Shown one piece after another: positions 15,243 to 23,591 of a DNA stretch of 64,000 nt. Both the position numbers and the translations under genes were made by a program. How positions within the stretch are numbered: the first letter of the stretch is position 1; each line of letters begins with the position of its first letter. Source of the stretch: CAZQVA01 sp964596685 (GTDB lineage Bacteria > Chlamydiota > Chlamydiia > Chlamydiales > VFKH01); assembly GCA_964596685.1 (NCBI GenBank), contig CAZQVA010000007.1:14820-78819 (forward strand), given 5' to 3'. The notes below the pieces were generated by a model. It worked only from the letters and a program-made list of their open reading frames with translations. It was not told the origin of the DNA and did no database searches.

Positions 15243-17342
15243 TTAGCGCGGTGTGATCCGATAGATCTGAGTGGCTAAGGGGGCTAAAGCAATGATAGCT
15301 TTATTAGCCGTATAACGCACAGGACGCTTGATAAGGCCAGAACCGCCAAATTGACGAGCATCTGTATTAAAACACTCATACAGCATGGCGCGGATAGGTA
15401 ATGCGTATTCTTGAAAACTTTGGGGAGTAAAGTTATGGACGCATAAGAGCGTATCTCCACTTTGTGTACGGCGCAGATAAGCAATGACACTATTGTGAGC
15501 GTCACTGAAATCTACCCACTCAAATCCAGTCCAAAAGAAATCATTATCCCAAAGAGCAGGTTGCTCTAAATAGAAATGATTGAGATCAGCTACGCAGCGA
15601 TGCGCTTCTTTATGCCAGGAAACATTGAGTTGTGCCCAATCTAAAGCATTTTTTGAATCCCATTCATGCCCCTGAGCCCATTCAGAACCCATAAATAAAA
15701 GCTTTTTACCGGGATGGCAAAGCATATAGCTATAAAGCAAACGGAAATTAGCAAATTTTTGCCAGCAATCACCCGGCATTTTTTCTAATAAACTCCCCTT
15801 TCCATGCACCACTTCATCGTGAGAAAGTACAAGACAAAAGCGCTCTGTAAATGCATAGATTAGGCTAAATGTTAATTCATTTTGATGATACGCTCGGTGA
15901 ATCGGATCCAATTTCATATACGCTAATGTATCGTTCATCCAACCCATATTCCATTTGAGGTCGAATCCAAGACCACCCTGATCTAATGCATGCGTAATAC
16001 CACTGAAAGATGTCGATTCCTCCGCAATCATCAGCGCTGTAGGACACTCTTTATGGACAACAGAATTCAAATGCTTCATGAACTCAATCGCCTTAAGATT
16101 TTCCTTCGTCCCATATTCGTTAGGAATCCATTGTCCATTATCGCGACCATAATCGAGATAAAGCATCGAGGCAACCGCATCGACGCGCAATGCATCGATA
16201 TGCATCTTTTTCAACCAAAATAGCGCACTCGCAATCAGAAAATTGCTGACCTCATTTCTTCCATAGTTAAAGATAGCGGTGTGCCAATGGGGATGGTATC
16301 CTTGTCTTTCATCCGCATGTTCATATAAACAAGTCCCATCAAAACGCGCCAAGCCCCACTGATCTTTTGGAAAATGAGCAGGCACCCAATCCAAAATAAC
16401 ACCGATATTATTTGCATGAAGTGTATTCACAAAATACTGGAAGTCCAACGGTGTTCCAAAACGACTAGTAGGTGCAAAAAAACCTGTCACTTGATAGCCC
16501 CAAGACTCATCAAGAGGGTGTTCGGCGATTGGCAGTAACTCAATATGTGTGAACCCCATATCTTGACAATACTCCACAAGCTGATCGGCAATCTGACGAT
16601 AATTCATGAACGAATTATCAGGATTGCGACGCCAAGAGCCAAGGTGAATCTCATAGATTAACATGGGGCGGTCAGCAATGCGCCGATCTTTATGCCAATT
16701 GGCATCCGTCCAGGTAAAGTGATCTAAGTTAGCAATGATGGAAGCATTGTTGGGACGCAATTCTGCTGCAAGGGCAAAAGGGTCGGCCTTTAAGACGACA
16801 TCCTTATTTGCAGATCGCACTTCAAATTTATACTTTTGACCCTCTTTTAACCCAGGAATGAAAATTTCCCAAATTCCTGATGCCCCTAGTAGGCGCATAG
16901 GATTGATTCTTCCATCCCAGAAATTAAAATCACCCACAAGAGATACGTTGCGTGCACTGGGTGCCCAAACAGAAAATCGCACTCCCTCAATCCCTTGATG
17001 TGTGCACAATCTGCCCCCCATTTTTTCATATAGCTCGTAATGCACGCCCTTTGAAAAAAGGTATTCATCAACTGGACCAAGTGTCGGCATCATAGCATAA
17101 GGATCGTGGTCTAAAAGACCATTGGAATGCCACACACGATAATCATGGGGCTGGGTATGCTCTGGGACAATAAGTTCAAAGATGCCCTTATGATGGTAGC
17201 GTACCATCTCTTGAAGTTTGCCAAATAATTCAATATGACATTGTTCGGCGCCAGGTCGCCACACGCGAATGACTTTTTCACTTCTCTTGGCAAGTGAGTG
17301 TAACCCTAGATAGGCGTGCGGTTGAAATGCAGGTAATATCAT
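15243..17342 (-). CDS. glgB: 1,4-alpha-glucan branching enzyme
   Basis: Introduces alpha-1,6 branches into glycogen. It has 699 residues, with a CBM48 N-terminal domain (GVRFSVWAPSARNVSLVGDF) followed by a GH13 barrel. The catalytic stretches are visible: RVDAVASMLYLDYGR (nucleophile Asp), ALMIAEEST (acid/base Glu) and LSHDEVVHGKGSL (transition-state Asp). The start overlaps the upstream gene by 4 bp, consistent with a minus-strand operon marC-mtaB-CT865-like-glgB. Together with malQ at 11.3 kb it points to glycogen metabolism. Confidence 0.96.
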   Translation of the reverse strand: MILPAFQPHAYLGLHSLAKRSEKVIRVWRPGAEQCHIELFGKLQEMVRYHHKGIFELIVPEHTQPHDYRVWHSNGLLDHDPYAMMPTLGPVDEYLFSKGVHYELYEKMGGRLCTHQGIEGVRFSVWAPSARNVSLVGDFNFWDGRINPMRLLGASGIWEIFIPGLKEGQKYKFEVRSANKDVVLKADPFALAAELRPNNASIIANLDHFTWTDANWHKDRRIADRPMLIYEIHLGSWRRNPDNSFMNYRQIADQLVEYCQDMGFTHIELLPIAEHPLDESWGYQVTGFFAPTSRFGTPLDFQYFVNTLHANNIGVILDWVPAHFPKDQWGLARFDGTCLYEHADERQGYHPHWHTAIFNYGRNEVSNFLIASALFWLKKMHIDALRVDAVASMLYLDYGRDNGQWIPNEYGTKENLKAIEFMKHLNSVVHKECPTALMIAEESTSFSGITHALDQGGLGFDLKWNMGWMNDTLAYMKLDPIHRAYHQNELTFSLIYAFTERFCLVLSHDEVVHGKGSLLEKMPGDCWQKFANFRLLYSYMLCHPGKKLLFMGSEWAQGHEWDSKNALDWAQLNVSWHKEAHRCVADLNHFYLEQPALWDNDFFWTGFEWVDFSDAHNSVIAYLRRTQSGDTLLCVHNFTPQSFQEYALPIRAMLYECFNTDARQFGGSGLIKRPVRYTANKAIIALAPLATQIYRITPR

Positions 17343-18403
17343 GCAAAATGGTCCAAATAATGACTCTCACCACTTGGAATCACCATCAAACCATCTAGCT
17401 TTTTGCAAACTCCCTTGTCTCTCACAGACTTTCTTAACCTCGCCTGTTGCATTTGCATGCAGCTGAATGAAAAACTAAATGAGTCTTCTGATTGATTAAA
17501 GAAATGAACGCGACGAATCTGCTTCTTACTCCACTCAAATTCTACTTTCACTTGATGTGACAACTCCATATGAATAATCCTACCACAGTGGCATTCGACA
17601 GGAAGAGCAGGCAGTAATGCAAGATGTGAGCCATCCCATCGCACAAAGCACTCCATAAGCACTTGAGAACTTTCCTGCAATACGAGAAGAGGTGATCCAG
17701 GTCCTACATCGCACTGCCATCCACGGTGATAGTGGTCTTGCAACTGAGGATGCATCAGTCCATCAAAAGCTGCAACAAAAAGTGCATGTATATGGCGAAA
17801 AAGCACTGTCCGTTCATGTGTTTTTTGCGCTTGAATTACCTGATCTAAAAGTTGCCTACCAATCCCTGTACATTTTCCAGCAAGAGCTGGGATCTGTAAT
17901 CCCATTAAAATCCAAATAGGAAGAATTTGCAGAAGGTCCATGCGGCGCCCTACAAGACGCCAATCCAACTTTTGATGTGCCCCAAAAGAAATCCGCATCG
18001 GCGTGGATTTAATGGGTGTGATGACCTCGCCAAGAAGTAGGGGTACTTTTACTTTGCAAGGAACCTCTTTTCCATTAAGAATAAAAGCACCTTGCGCGCG
18101 TTGCAAGAATAATTCAAGTGAAGTAGGTGCAGAAGGGGTTAAATAATATTCAAAAAACGTCGCGCTCCCTTTTAAGCGTACGTGAATTCTCCCACTTTCT
18201 AAATCATTAATCATTTGAAAATCAAAGATCACTTCAGGCAGCGTTATCTGCCAACTTCCAAGTAATGATCCATCGCAAAGATTAATGACTGAAAATTGCC
18301 CTGGAAATAGAATTAAGGACATCCATGAAGAGGGAATAATTGTTGGCACTCCCGGTTCGATGGTATAGGGTCTTAAGCGCTGAGCAATCTTAATACCCTT
18401 CAT
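17339..18403 (-). CDS. CT865-like conserved chlamydial protein next to glgB
   Basis: 354-residue protein without an established function. The position beside glgB matches the hypothetical gene CT865 of Chlamydia trachomatis (from knowledge of that gene order). The C-terminal part (about residues 265-310, LALLPALPVECHCGRI then VKVEFEWSKKQI) resembles the terminal beta-domain of glycoside-hydrolase families such as GH95/GH65. The rest (GPGSPLLVLQESSQVLMEC) is compatible with the end of an alpha/alpha barrel. That would suit a carbohydrate role beside glgB, but an obvious full catalytic domain is not seen. It overlaps both neighbours by 4 bp. Confidence 0.7.
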   Translation of the reverse strand: MKGIKIAQRLRPYTIEPGVPTIIPSSWMSLILFPGQFSVINLCDGSLLGSWQITLPEVIFDFQMINDLESGRIHVRLKGSATFFEYYLTPSAPTSLELFLQRAQGAFILNGKEVPCKVKVPLLLGEVITPIKSTPMRISFGAHQKLDWRLVGRRMDLLQILPIWILMGLQIPALAGKCTGIGRQLLDQVIQAQKTHERTVLFRHIHALFVAAFDGLMHPQLQDHYHRGWQCDVGPGSPLLVLQESSQVLMECFVRWDGSHLALLPALPVECHCGRIIHMELSHQVKVEFEWSKKQIRRVHFFNQSEDSFSFSFSCMQMQQARLRKSVRDKGVCKKLDGLMVIPSGESHYLDHFA

Positions 18404-19668
18404 ACACCTTCCACCACGCGTCCTATCAAACCTTCTGGCGTGTTCGCAATCATCTCAACGAGTACCATTTGATTAGCTACTAAGGAAGGCTCTTCGATCC
18501 ACACTCCTAAAAAATTACCCGTATGTCCAAAAATGCGTGATGCTCCTTCTTCACGATGCTCACAAAGAACATGCAGGCGGCGACCCACATATTTTTCTCT
18601 TAAAGAGTATGCCACCCTTTCTGCTTCTTGTAGGAGCCGCGTTTTACGCTCTTGCATCACTTCTTTTGATACTTTATTGGGATATTGCGCAGCGCGAGTA
18701 CGCGGTCTTTCGCTGTAGGGAAACATGTGAATTTTTGCAAATTCTACTTCTTGAATAATCTCAAGGGTCTCCTTAAAGTCTTCTTCAGTTTCACCAGGGA
18801 AACCTACAATGACATCTGTCGTAAAGGCAAAATCGGGACACAATGCTTTTAATCTTTCCACTGTTTCTAGAAAAATTTGGCGCGTATATTTACGATTCAT
18901 CCGCTTGAGAATAGCATTAGAACCAGATTGTAAAACGAGGTGCAAGCTAGGTGCGGTATTTTTCCCCTGTAAAATAGCAGAAGCTAATTCATCATCTACT
19001 TCATCCGGATCAATAGAAGAAAGGCGCAAGCGCTTGATCCCTTCGATTGCATCCACTGCACGCACCAGTTGTGCAAGGCGATAGGGAGCATCCTTTTCTC
19101 CTCCATCAAAATCCCCAATATTAATTCCAGTTAAGACAATCTCTTGGTAGCCATTAGCGACTAACTCTTGCACCTCTTTAACAATATCTGCGATAGTGCG
19201 TGAGCGTGAACGTCCCCTTACATAAGGAATAATACAATAGGTACAAAAGGAATTACATCCATCCTGCACCTTAACAAAGGCACGCGTATGCGCATCAAAA
19301 GTACGAATGGAGAACTCAGGCACCTCTTCATCTGGAAAGACTTGAGCTATGAGCTGCTCTTTCTCCAAATTGCCCACAACCTTCCAAATTTCGGGGTATT
19401 TATCGACAAGATCTTTATGTGCCTCTGTTGCACACCCCGTGACTACGATCCGTGAATCGGGATATTTCTTTTTTAACTGCCGTATACTCGACAAACTATC
19501 TTTATCAGCATTTGCAGTCACTGTACACGTATTGACAATGCATAGATCAGCTGCTGTGCCTTCCAAGACCTCAGTATACCCCATCTGCTCCAATTGATTG
19601 CGAAAAGCTTCAGATTCATACTGATTAGTTCTGCAACCAAGGGTGACTATCTTAAAATGTTTAGCCAT
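18400..19668 (-). CDS. mtaB: MiaB-like tRNA t6A37 methylthiotransferase MtaB
   Basis: Radical-SAM methylthiotransferase that converts t6A37 to ms2t6A in tRNAs reading ANN codons. It has 422 residues. The N-terminal UPF0004 domain has its three cluster cysteines (TLGCRTNQYES, IVNTCTVT, VVTGCATE). The radical-SAM motif is CNSFCTYC, and a TRAM-like domain lies at the C-terminus. The GCRTNQYES form separates MtaB from MiaB (GCQMN). It overlaps marC upstream and the CT865-like gene downstream. Confidence 0.92.
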   Translation of the reverse strand: MAKHFKIVTLGCRTNQYESEAFRNQLEQMGYTEVLEGTAADLCIVNTCTVTANADKDSLSSIRQLKKKYPDSRIVVTGCATEAHKDLVDKYPEIWKVVGNLEKEQLIAQVFPDEEVPEFSIRTFDAHTRAFVKVQDGCNSFCTYCIIPYVRGRSRSRTIADIVKEVQELVANGYQEIVLTGINIGDFDGGEKDAPYRLAQLVRAVDAIEGIKRLRLSSIDPDEVDDELASAILQGKNTAPSLHLVLQSGSNAILKRMNRKYTRQIFLETVERLKALCPDFAFTTDVIVGFPGETEEDFKETLEIIQEVEFAKIHMFPYSERPRTRAAQYPNKVSKEVMQERKTRLLQEAERVAYSLREKYVGRRLHVLCEHREEGASRIFGHTGNFLGVWIEEPSLVANQMVLVEMIANTPEGLIGRVVEGV

Positions 19669-20272
19669 GAGCGCCTAAAAAAGAAGCATGCCAAAACTGC
19701 GTAAATCCTGTGACGATCATTTGTGAAGAGATAAATATCAGCAACATACCTGAAAGTCTCTCAAGCGCTAATAGACCTTTTGTTCCTAGCAATTTTTTTA
19801 AAGTAGAAGAGAGTAAGAGAATAATCAGAGAGGGAATCCAAGAAAGGAGAATGATCCACCACAATTGCCATCCCGAAGAAGCTTGTGACCCCATGACCAT
19901 GACAAGAGAAATAGAACCTGCGCCGGCACATACAGGAGTTGCAAGTGGCACAATAAACGGCTCTTGCTGATCTTCTTCTTTTTCACCCGACTGATTGCGA
20001 GGAAAAAGTAAAGTCAGTGCGATCAAGAAGAGAATAATCCCTCCTGCGATCCTCACAGTATGAAGATCAAGATGCAACAATCCTAAAATTTCATTACCAA
20101 CAAACCCAAAGAGCAAGAGAATAATAAGGGCAAAAGTGACCTCACGCACGATAATCTTTCGCTGCCTTGATTCATCATAGCGCTTGAGCAGGCTGATAAA
20201 AATCGGCACGTTGCCGATGGGGTTGAGAGTGACAAAAAGAGTCACAATAGAGGAAATAACAAATTGATCCAT
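19661..20272 (-). CDS. marC: MarC-family integral membrane protein
   Basis: 203-residue inner-membrane protein of the MarC/UPF0056 family with about six transmembrane helices. It has the family start (SIVTLFVTLNPIGNVPIFISL) and the conserved PLATPVCAGAGSISLVM stretch. Function in the family is unresolved; the old link to antibiotic resistance has not held up. It is the first gene of the minus-strand operon with mtaB, overlapping it by 8 bp. Confidence 0.88.
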   Translation of the reverse strand: MDQFVISSIVTLFVTLNPIGNVPIFISLLKRYDESRQRKIIVREVTFALIILLLFGFVGNEILGLLHLDLHTVRIAGGIILFLIALTLLFPRNQSGEKEEDQQEPFIVPLATPVCAGAGSISLVMVMGSQASSGWQLWWIILLSWIPSLIILLLSSTLKKLLGTKGLLALERLSGMLLIFISSQMIVTGFTQFWHASFLGAHG

Positions 20273-20344
20273 AATTTTCTTCTAACTTAATGCAGGCAGT
20301 AGACTGGTAAGAAGTATTTTACCTTAGAAGAAGGCAAAAAGGGA

Positions 20345-20389
20345 ATAAAAAACACCTGCCTTTTGCATACTAGCTGCTAAAGACAGGTG
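20345..20389 (-). terminator. rho-independent terminator of the MOMP-like gene
   Basis: On the minus strand a CACCTG...CAGGTG stem (20353-20389) is followed by a U-rich run (complement of AAAAAA, 20347-20352). It lies about 100 bp after the stop of the MOMP-like gene and before marC. Confidence 0.6.
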
Positions 20390-20491
20390 CCTGTCGCCAT
20401 GATATTTATTTACTATAATGAACGCAGTTTCCTTTTCAGCTATATGGGCAATTTTTTCCCTAGCTAAAAAGCATCTGCTAAACTAAAAAAA

Positions 20492-21334
20492 CTAGAAACG
20501 GAACTCCGCGCCAACTGCTGCAGCTTTTTCATCGCCGAAGCGAGCTTCTGCAGTCAGAGACATACGTCCAATATCTACTAATGATACACCGATGACATAA
20601 CCAAAGTTGCGTCTAGAACGTAGTGAATTGTAATCTGCTGAGACACTAGCATCATGAATACTTGTCAAATCGCCAAATATCGACGCCGTCAAAGAAGACC
20701 ACTTGATCGCCACATAAGGGACCATAAAGCCAATTTTATGGGAGATGCCCAACGCTACCTGCCATTCTCTTGGCTGATAACCATATCCTGCAGGCAGGAA
20801 TATGTCGATTGCCTCATCAGAGCGCACTAAAGTTGCCTGATAGAGACTAGGTCTTCCAAAATTTGCATATTGCGCATCCAACCCTAAATAGGTCGTTCCA
20901 CAATTAGGTCCCCAACCACATTCAAAGAGCACGGCTTTAATACCAACACCCCACGAAGTCGTGGTTTGACTATTCGCTGTTAACTGTTGCGTGACATCTG
21001 TTGAACCAACAGTGCCTTCACCGTAGCTCGTGAAATTGTGATTAGAGGCACCGACAAATCCGTAGATATCGATGCGATCAAACAAATTCAACGTCAACAC
21101 ACCAGCATTTGTCCACATCTGGAAAGGTCTAAAGGTGTTTCCGTTATTATCGCGTACATAACGATCGTACACGAAGTCGCCACGGTAACCGACTTTCAAC
21201 GCCCAGCATGAACAATCATCGGCAAAAAACACTCCGTCTGTTAAAAGGGCGGGTGCTGCAGGGTTCAGAACTGCCAAGCCAAACACTGTTGAGCTTGCGA
21301 CAAGTCCTGTGATCAAAGATAAAAACTTTTTCAT
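20492..21334 (-). CDS. MOMP-like outer-membrane porin
   Basis: Beta-barrel outer-membrane protein related to the chlamydial major outer membrane protein. It has 280 residues, with a signal peptide (about 1-19) followed by VLNPAAPALLTDGVFF, matching the conserved mature N-terminus of chlamydial MOMP. It ends in a terminal aromatic (AEFRF) as porins do. Cysteines occur in the N-terminal loop (DDCSCW) and mid-protein (CGWGPNCG), suiting disulfide cross-linking. It is shorter than Chlamydia MOMP (about 390), as in MOMP-like families of environmental chlamydiae. GGAGGTAAC immediately precedes the ATG, a strong ribosome-binding site suggesting high expression. Confidence 0.82.
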   Translation of the reverse strand: MKKFLSLITGLVASSTVFGLAVLNPAAPALLTDGVFFADDCSCWALKVGYRGDFVYDRYVRDNNGNTFRPFQMWTNAGVLTLNLFDRIDIYGFVGASNHNFTSYGEGTVGSTDVTQQLTANSQTTTSWGVGIKAVLFECGWGPNCGTTYLGLDAQYANFGRPSLYQATLVRSDEAIDIFLPAGYGYQPREWQVALGISHKIGFMVPYVAIKWSSLTASIFGDLTSIHDASVSADYNSLRSRRNFGYVIGVSLVDIGRMSLTAEARFGDEKAAAVGAEFRF

Positions 21335-21687
21335 GTTACCTCCAAAAAGGGTATGTCACTAACCCCCCATTTACAGTTGGATTAGAAACATCCTTTCCAG
21401 TATCCCGAAAACAGAATATTGGCGCAAACCATTTTCCCGTCTTCAGTCATACCGTGACTCCCTTTTAGGGTTGCTTTTTTTTTTGTTTTAAAAGCCATCC
21501 TAAATAGGTCATCTTGGTTTCTTTCACAATGAAGACTAGGTGTTCTTTTTGTCAAACAAAAATATATTATACTTATTTTTCAGAGGTGATATTTTCACGA
21601 TCATGCAAGATAAATCTGCCTGAAAAGTTAATATAAAGGCTATATTGACGCACACAGCCTTTACAAGATTGATTGAAATATTTTTTT
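21335..21687. other. intergenic region between two envelope genes
   Basis: This AT-rich gap of about 350 bases contains the upstream region of the MOMP-like gene and the end of the DUF1207 gene. A hairpin at 21634-21663 (TAAAGGCT facing AGCCTTTA) probably ends the DUF1207 transcript. No ORF or repeat-family member is seen. A TATAAT-like hexamer near 21570 on the minus strand could serve the porin gene but has no good -35 partner. Confidence 0.5.
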
Positions 21688-22542
21688 TTAATATCCGTAC
21701 GCTAGCTTAAACTGTGCGTAATTTGTGCGATAGATTTGAAGCTGCCCATCTGGATCATACCCATCGTACCACTCGATCGAAATGCGCGCTTTTCTGATAT
21801 TGCAGGACATCTTACCGATTTCCATACCGATAGCATAACTTTGGTTCGTATACCATCCGTTCATCTCACGATTTTGCAAGAAGACAGCGATAAAAGGTTT
21901 CCAAATCAAATCACGGCAATAATCGCGCCACCAAGTTGGCTTATATTCAAATCCGTAGTTGATATAGAGGGGCCATTGACGAAAGCTTGTGTCTGAAATA
22001 AGGAAATCTCCAATAGCTGCGTAAATCTTTAGATCGCATGTCCACTGATACACTGCATAGACGTCGACCGCTTCAATGGATGGGTTCGTACGTACGACAT
22101 CGGGATGGTCTAGTAAATATTCATCACCCAAGTGACTAGAGATATGGTAAAGACGTGCGCGGAATGTCCACTGCTTATTCCTATAGGTCAGCGGCACACC
22201 TACGTAATAGTCGGCATTAACCAAGTCGTGTGAGAAAGTATCTAGATTAAATAATCCATAAACGTCACCCTCAATACCTATCTGCAAGGCATCTCTACAA
22301 TTCCATACATTTGTCCACTGATAGATAGGAAAATCATCTCCAAATGAAACAGCTGCCAAAGTTTGGCCAATAATATCGCTTCCTGAGCGGTAGGCAGCAT
22401 AAAAACACACCTGCCTAGGGTCAGCTAAAAGAGGCTGCCAGAGGGGAAACTGGGGCAACCATCCCGTACAACAATTCGCTTGTAGTGCAATCGGTGAAAC
22501 GGCACATAAAAGGCCGAAGAATAGGGAGCAGCATTTTCTCAT
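21688..22542 (-). CDS. DUF1207 outer-membrane-type protein
   Basis: 284-residue exported protein of the DUF1207 family, function unknown. It has a signal peptide (about residues 1-22, ending LQANCC). Characteristic stretches are GLFNLDTFSHDLVNADYYVG, followed by a TYRNKQWTFRARLYHISSHLG region. The strand-rich aromatic sequence and tyrosine at the end (KLAYGY) suggest a beta-barrel. It is co-oriented with the MOMP-like gene but separated from it by a probable terminator. Family assignment is from remembered motif patterns. Confidence 0.7.
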   Translation of the reverse strand: MRKCCSLFFGLLCAVSPIALQANCCTGWLPQFPLWQPLLADPRQVCFYAAYRSGSDIIGQTLAAVSFGDDFPIYQWTNVWNCRDALQIGIEGDVYGLFNLDTFSHDLVNADYYVGVPLTYRNKQWTFRARLYHISSHLGDEYLLDHPDVVRTNPSIEAVDVYAVYQWTCDLKIYAAIGDFLISDTSFRQWPLYINYGFEYKPTWWRDYCRDLIWKPFIAVFLQNREMNGWYTNQSYAIGMEIGKMSCNIRKARISIEWYDGYDPDGQLQIYRTNYAQFKLAYGY

Positions 22543-22643
22543 ATAATTTATACTTCCTTGCGTGCAGTGAAGGAAGCTGTATACAATATTTAGATTTTTG
22601 CTGCAAAAGTATTTTTAAATAGAAAAAGGGCCTTGGCAAGTTA

Positions 22644-22805
22644 TACCCATTCCATCTGAAGAATTGGATTTTAGGCCGAAGAAAAAGCTCTCGCGATCGA
22701 GGCAGAAAAAAAAGGCCTCATATTACTAATATGGGGGCTTTTTTTCTGCCTCGAGCTCGGAGGATTTTCTCGGCCTAAAATCCAATTCTCTAGGTGGAAT
22801 GGGTA
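22644..22805. mobile_element. R1 TA-flanked palindromic element
   Basis: A 162-bp near-palindrome flanked by TA at 22642-22643 and 22806-22807. The ends are TACCCATTCCATCTGAAG at the left and complement with small differences at the right. It sits about 100 bp upstream of the DUF1207 gene start and about 20 bp past the peroxiredoxin stop, so it may end the peroxiredoxin transcript. Confidence 0.8.
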
Positions 22806-22825
22806 TAGGCCCTCTTGAAATCACT

Positions 22826-23407
22826 CTACTGGAAATATTCTCTTACGCCAGCGGTTGTAGGCTTCATTCGTTTCTCGCCAGCTTTCCAGTTTGCGGGGCA
22901 TACTTCCCCGTATTTTTCAAAATCGGAAAGAGCATCTAGAATACGTAAAGCCTCATCAACCGATCTTCCCAGCGGTAGATCATTGACTAACTGGTGACGC
23001 ACTATGCGGTTGCGATCAATGAGAAACAACCCTCTTAAGGCTACACCAGAATCTTCCAATAATACGCCATAAGATCTAGCGATCTCTTTATTGAGATCCG
23101 CCAGCAACGGATACTGGACCCCTTGAATTCCGCCCTTCTCTTTAGGAGTTGCCAACCATGCAAGATGCGTATATGGGCTATCTACAGAACATCCAATCAC
23201 TTGGGTTCCTCGCTCTTCAAAAGCATGTAAACGCTCTTGAAAGGCATGCAATTCTGTCGGACAGACAAACGTAAAATCTAAAGGATAAAAAAAGAGAAGA
23301 ATGTTTTTATTTTCACAGTGATTCAGATCGAAGTTATCGATCACTTGCTCACCATGAACGGCCTGACAAGAAAAAGCGGGCGCCTTCCTTCCAACTAAAA
23401 CAGCCAT
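22826..23407 (-). CDS. 2-Cys peroxiredoxin (AhpC/TSA family)
   Basis: Thiol peroxidase reducing hydrogen peroxide and organic peroxides. The start is the ATG at 23407 (MAVLVGRKAPAFSC), preceded by AAGGTGG; five extra codons upstream are possible. About 193 residues. The peroxidatic cysteine lies in FTFVCPTELHAF (about residue 49) and the resolving cysteine in GEVCPANWKAG near residue 170, as in typical 2-Cys AhpC/Prx. The downstream reductase partner is not nearby. Confidence 0.93.
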   Translation of the reverse strand: MAVLVGRKAPAFSCQAVHGEQVIDNFDLNHCENKNILLFFYPLDFTFVCPTELHAFQERLHAFEERGTQVIGCSVDSPYTHLAWLATPKEKGGIQGVQYPLLADLNKEIARSYGVLLEDSGVALRGLFLIDRNRIVRHQLVNDLPLGRSVDEALRILDALSDFEKYGEVCPANWKAGEKRMKPTTAGVREYFQ

Positions 23408-23433
23408 GGACACCACCTTCAAAAAAAAAGAAA

Positions 23434-23507
23434 TGCACCGGAGAGGATTCGAACCACTAACCGCCCGGTTCGTAGCCGGGTACTCTATCCAATTGAGCTA
23501 CCAGTGC
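23434..23507 (-). tRNA. tRNA-Arg (anticodon ACG)
   Basis: On the minus strand a 74-base cloverleaf runs from GCACTGG to CCGGTGCA. The anticodon stem is CCCGG/CCGGG with loop CTACGAA (anticodon ACG), and the T arm contains GGTTCGAATCC. The acceptor stem pairs over 7 bp with one G-U. CCA is not encoded. The A34 is expected to be converted to inosine. Confidence 0.95.
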
Positions 23508-23559
23508 ATCGGGCCACTATTATAGCCAGCTGCCCTTTTTTTGCAAACACAAAAAAAAA

Positions 23560-23589
23560 CATAAGTTCGACTTTAAAGTCGAACTTATG
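23560..23589. terminator. perfect 30-bp palindrome, bidirectional terminator after glyS
   Basis: A perfect palindrome whose half is CATAAGTTCGACTTT begins 2 bp after the glyS stop. It is preceded on the plus strand by nine A, so the minus-strand transcript would carry a U run after the stem. Its half-site shares AGTTCGACTTTAAA with the dispersed R5 motif. Confidence 0.8.
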
Positions 23590-23591
23590 TT

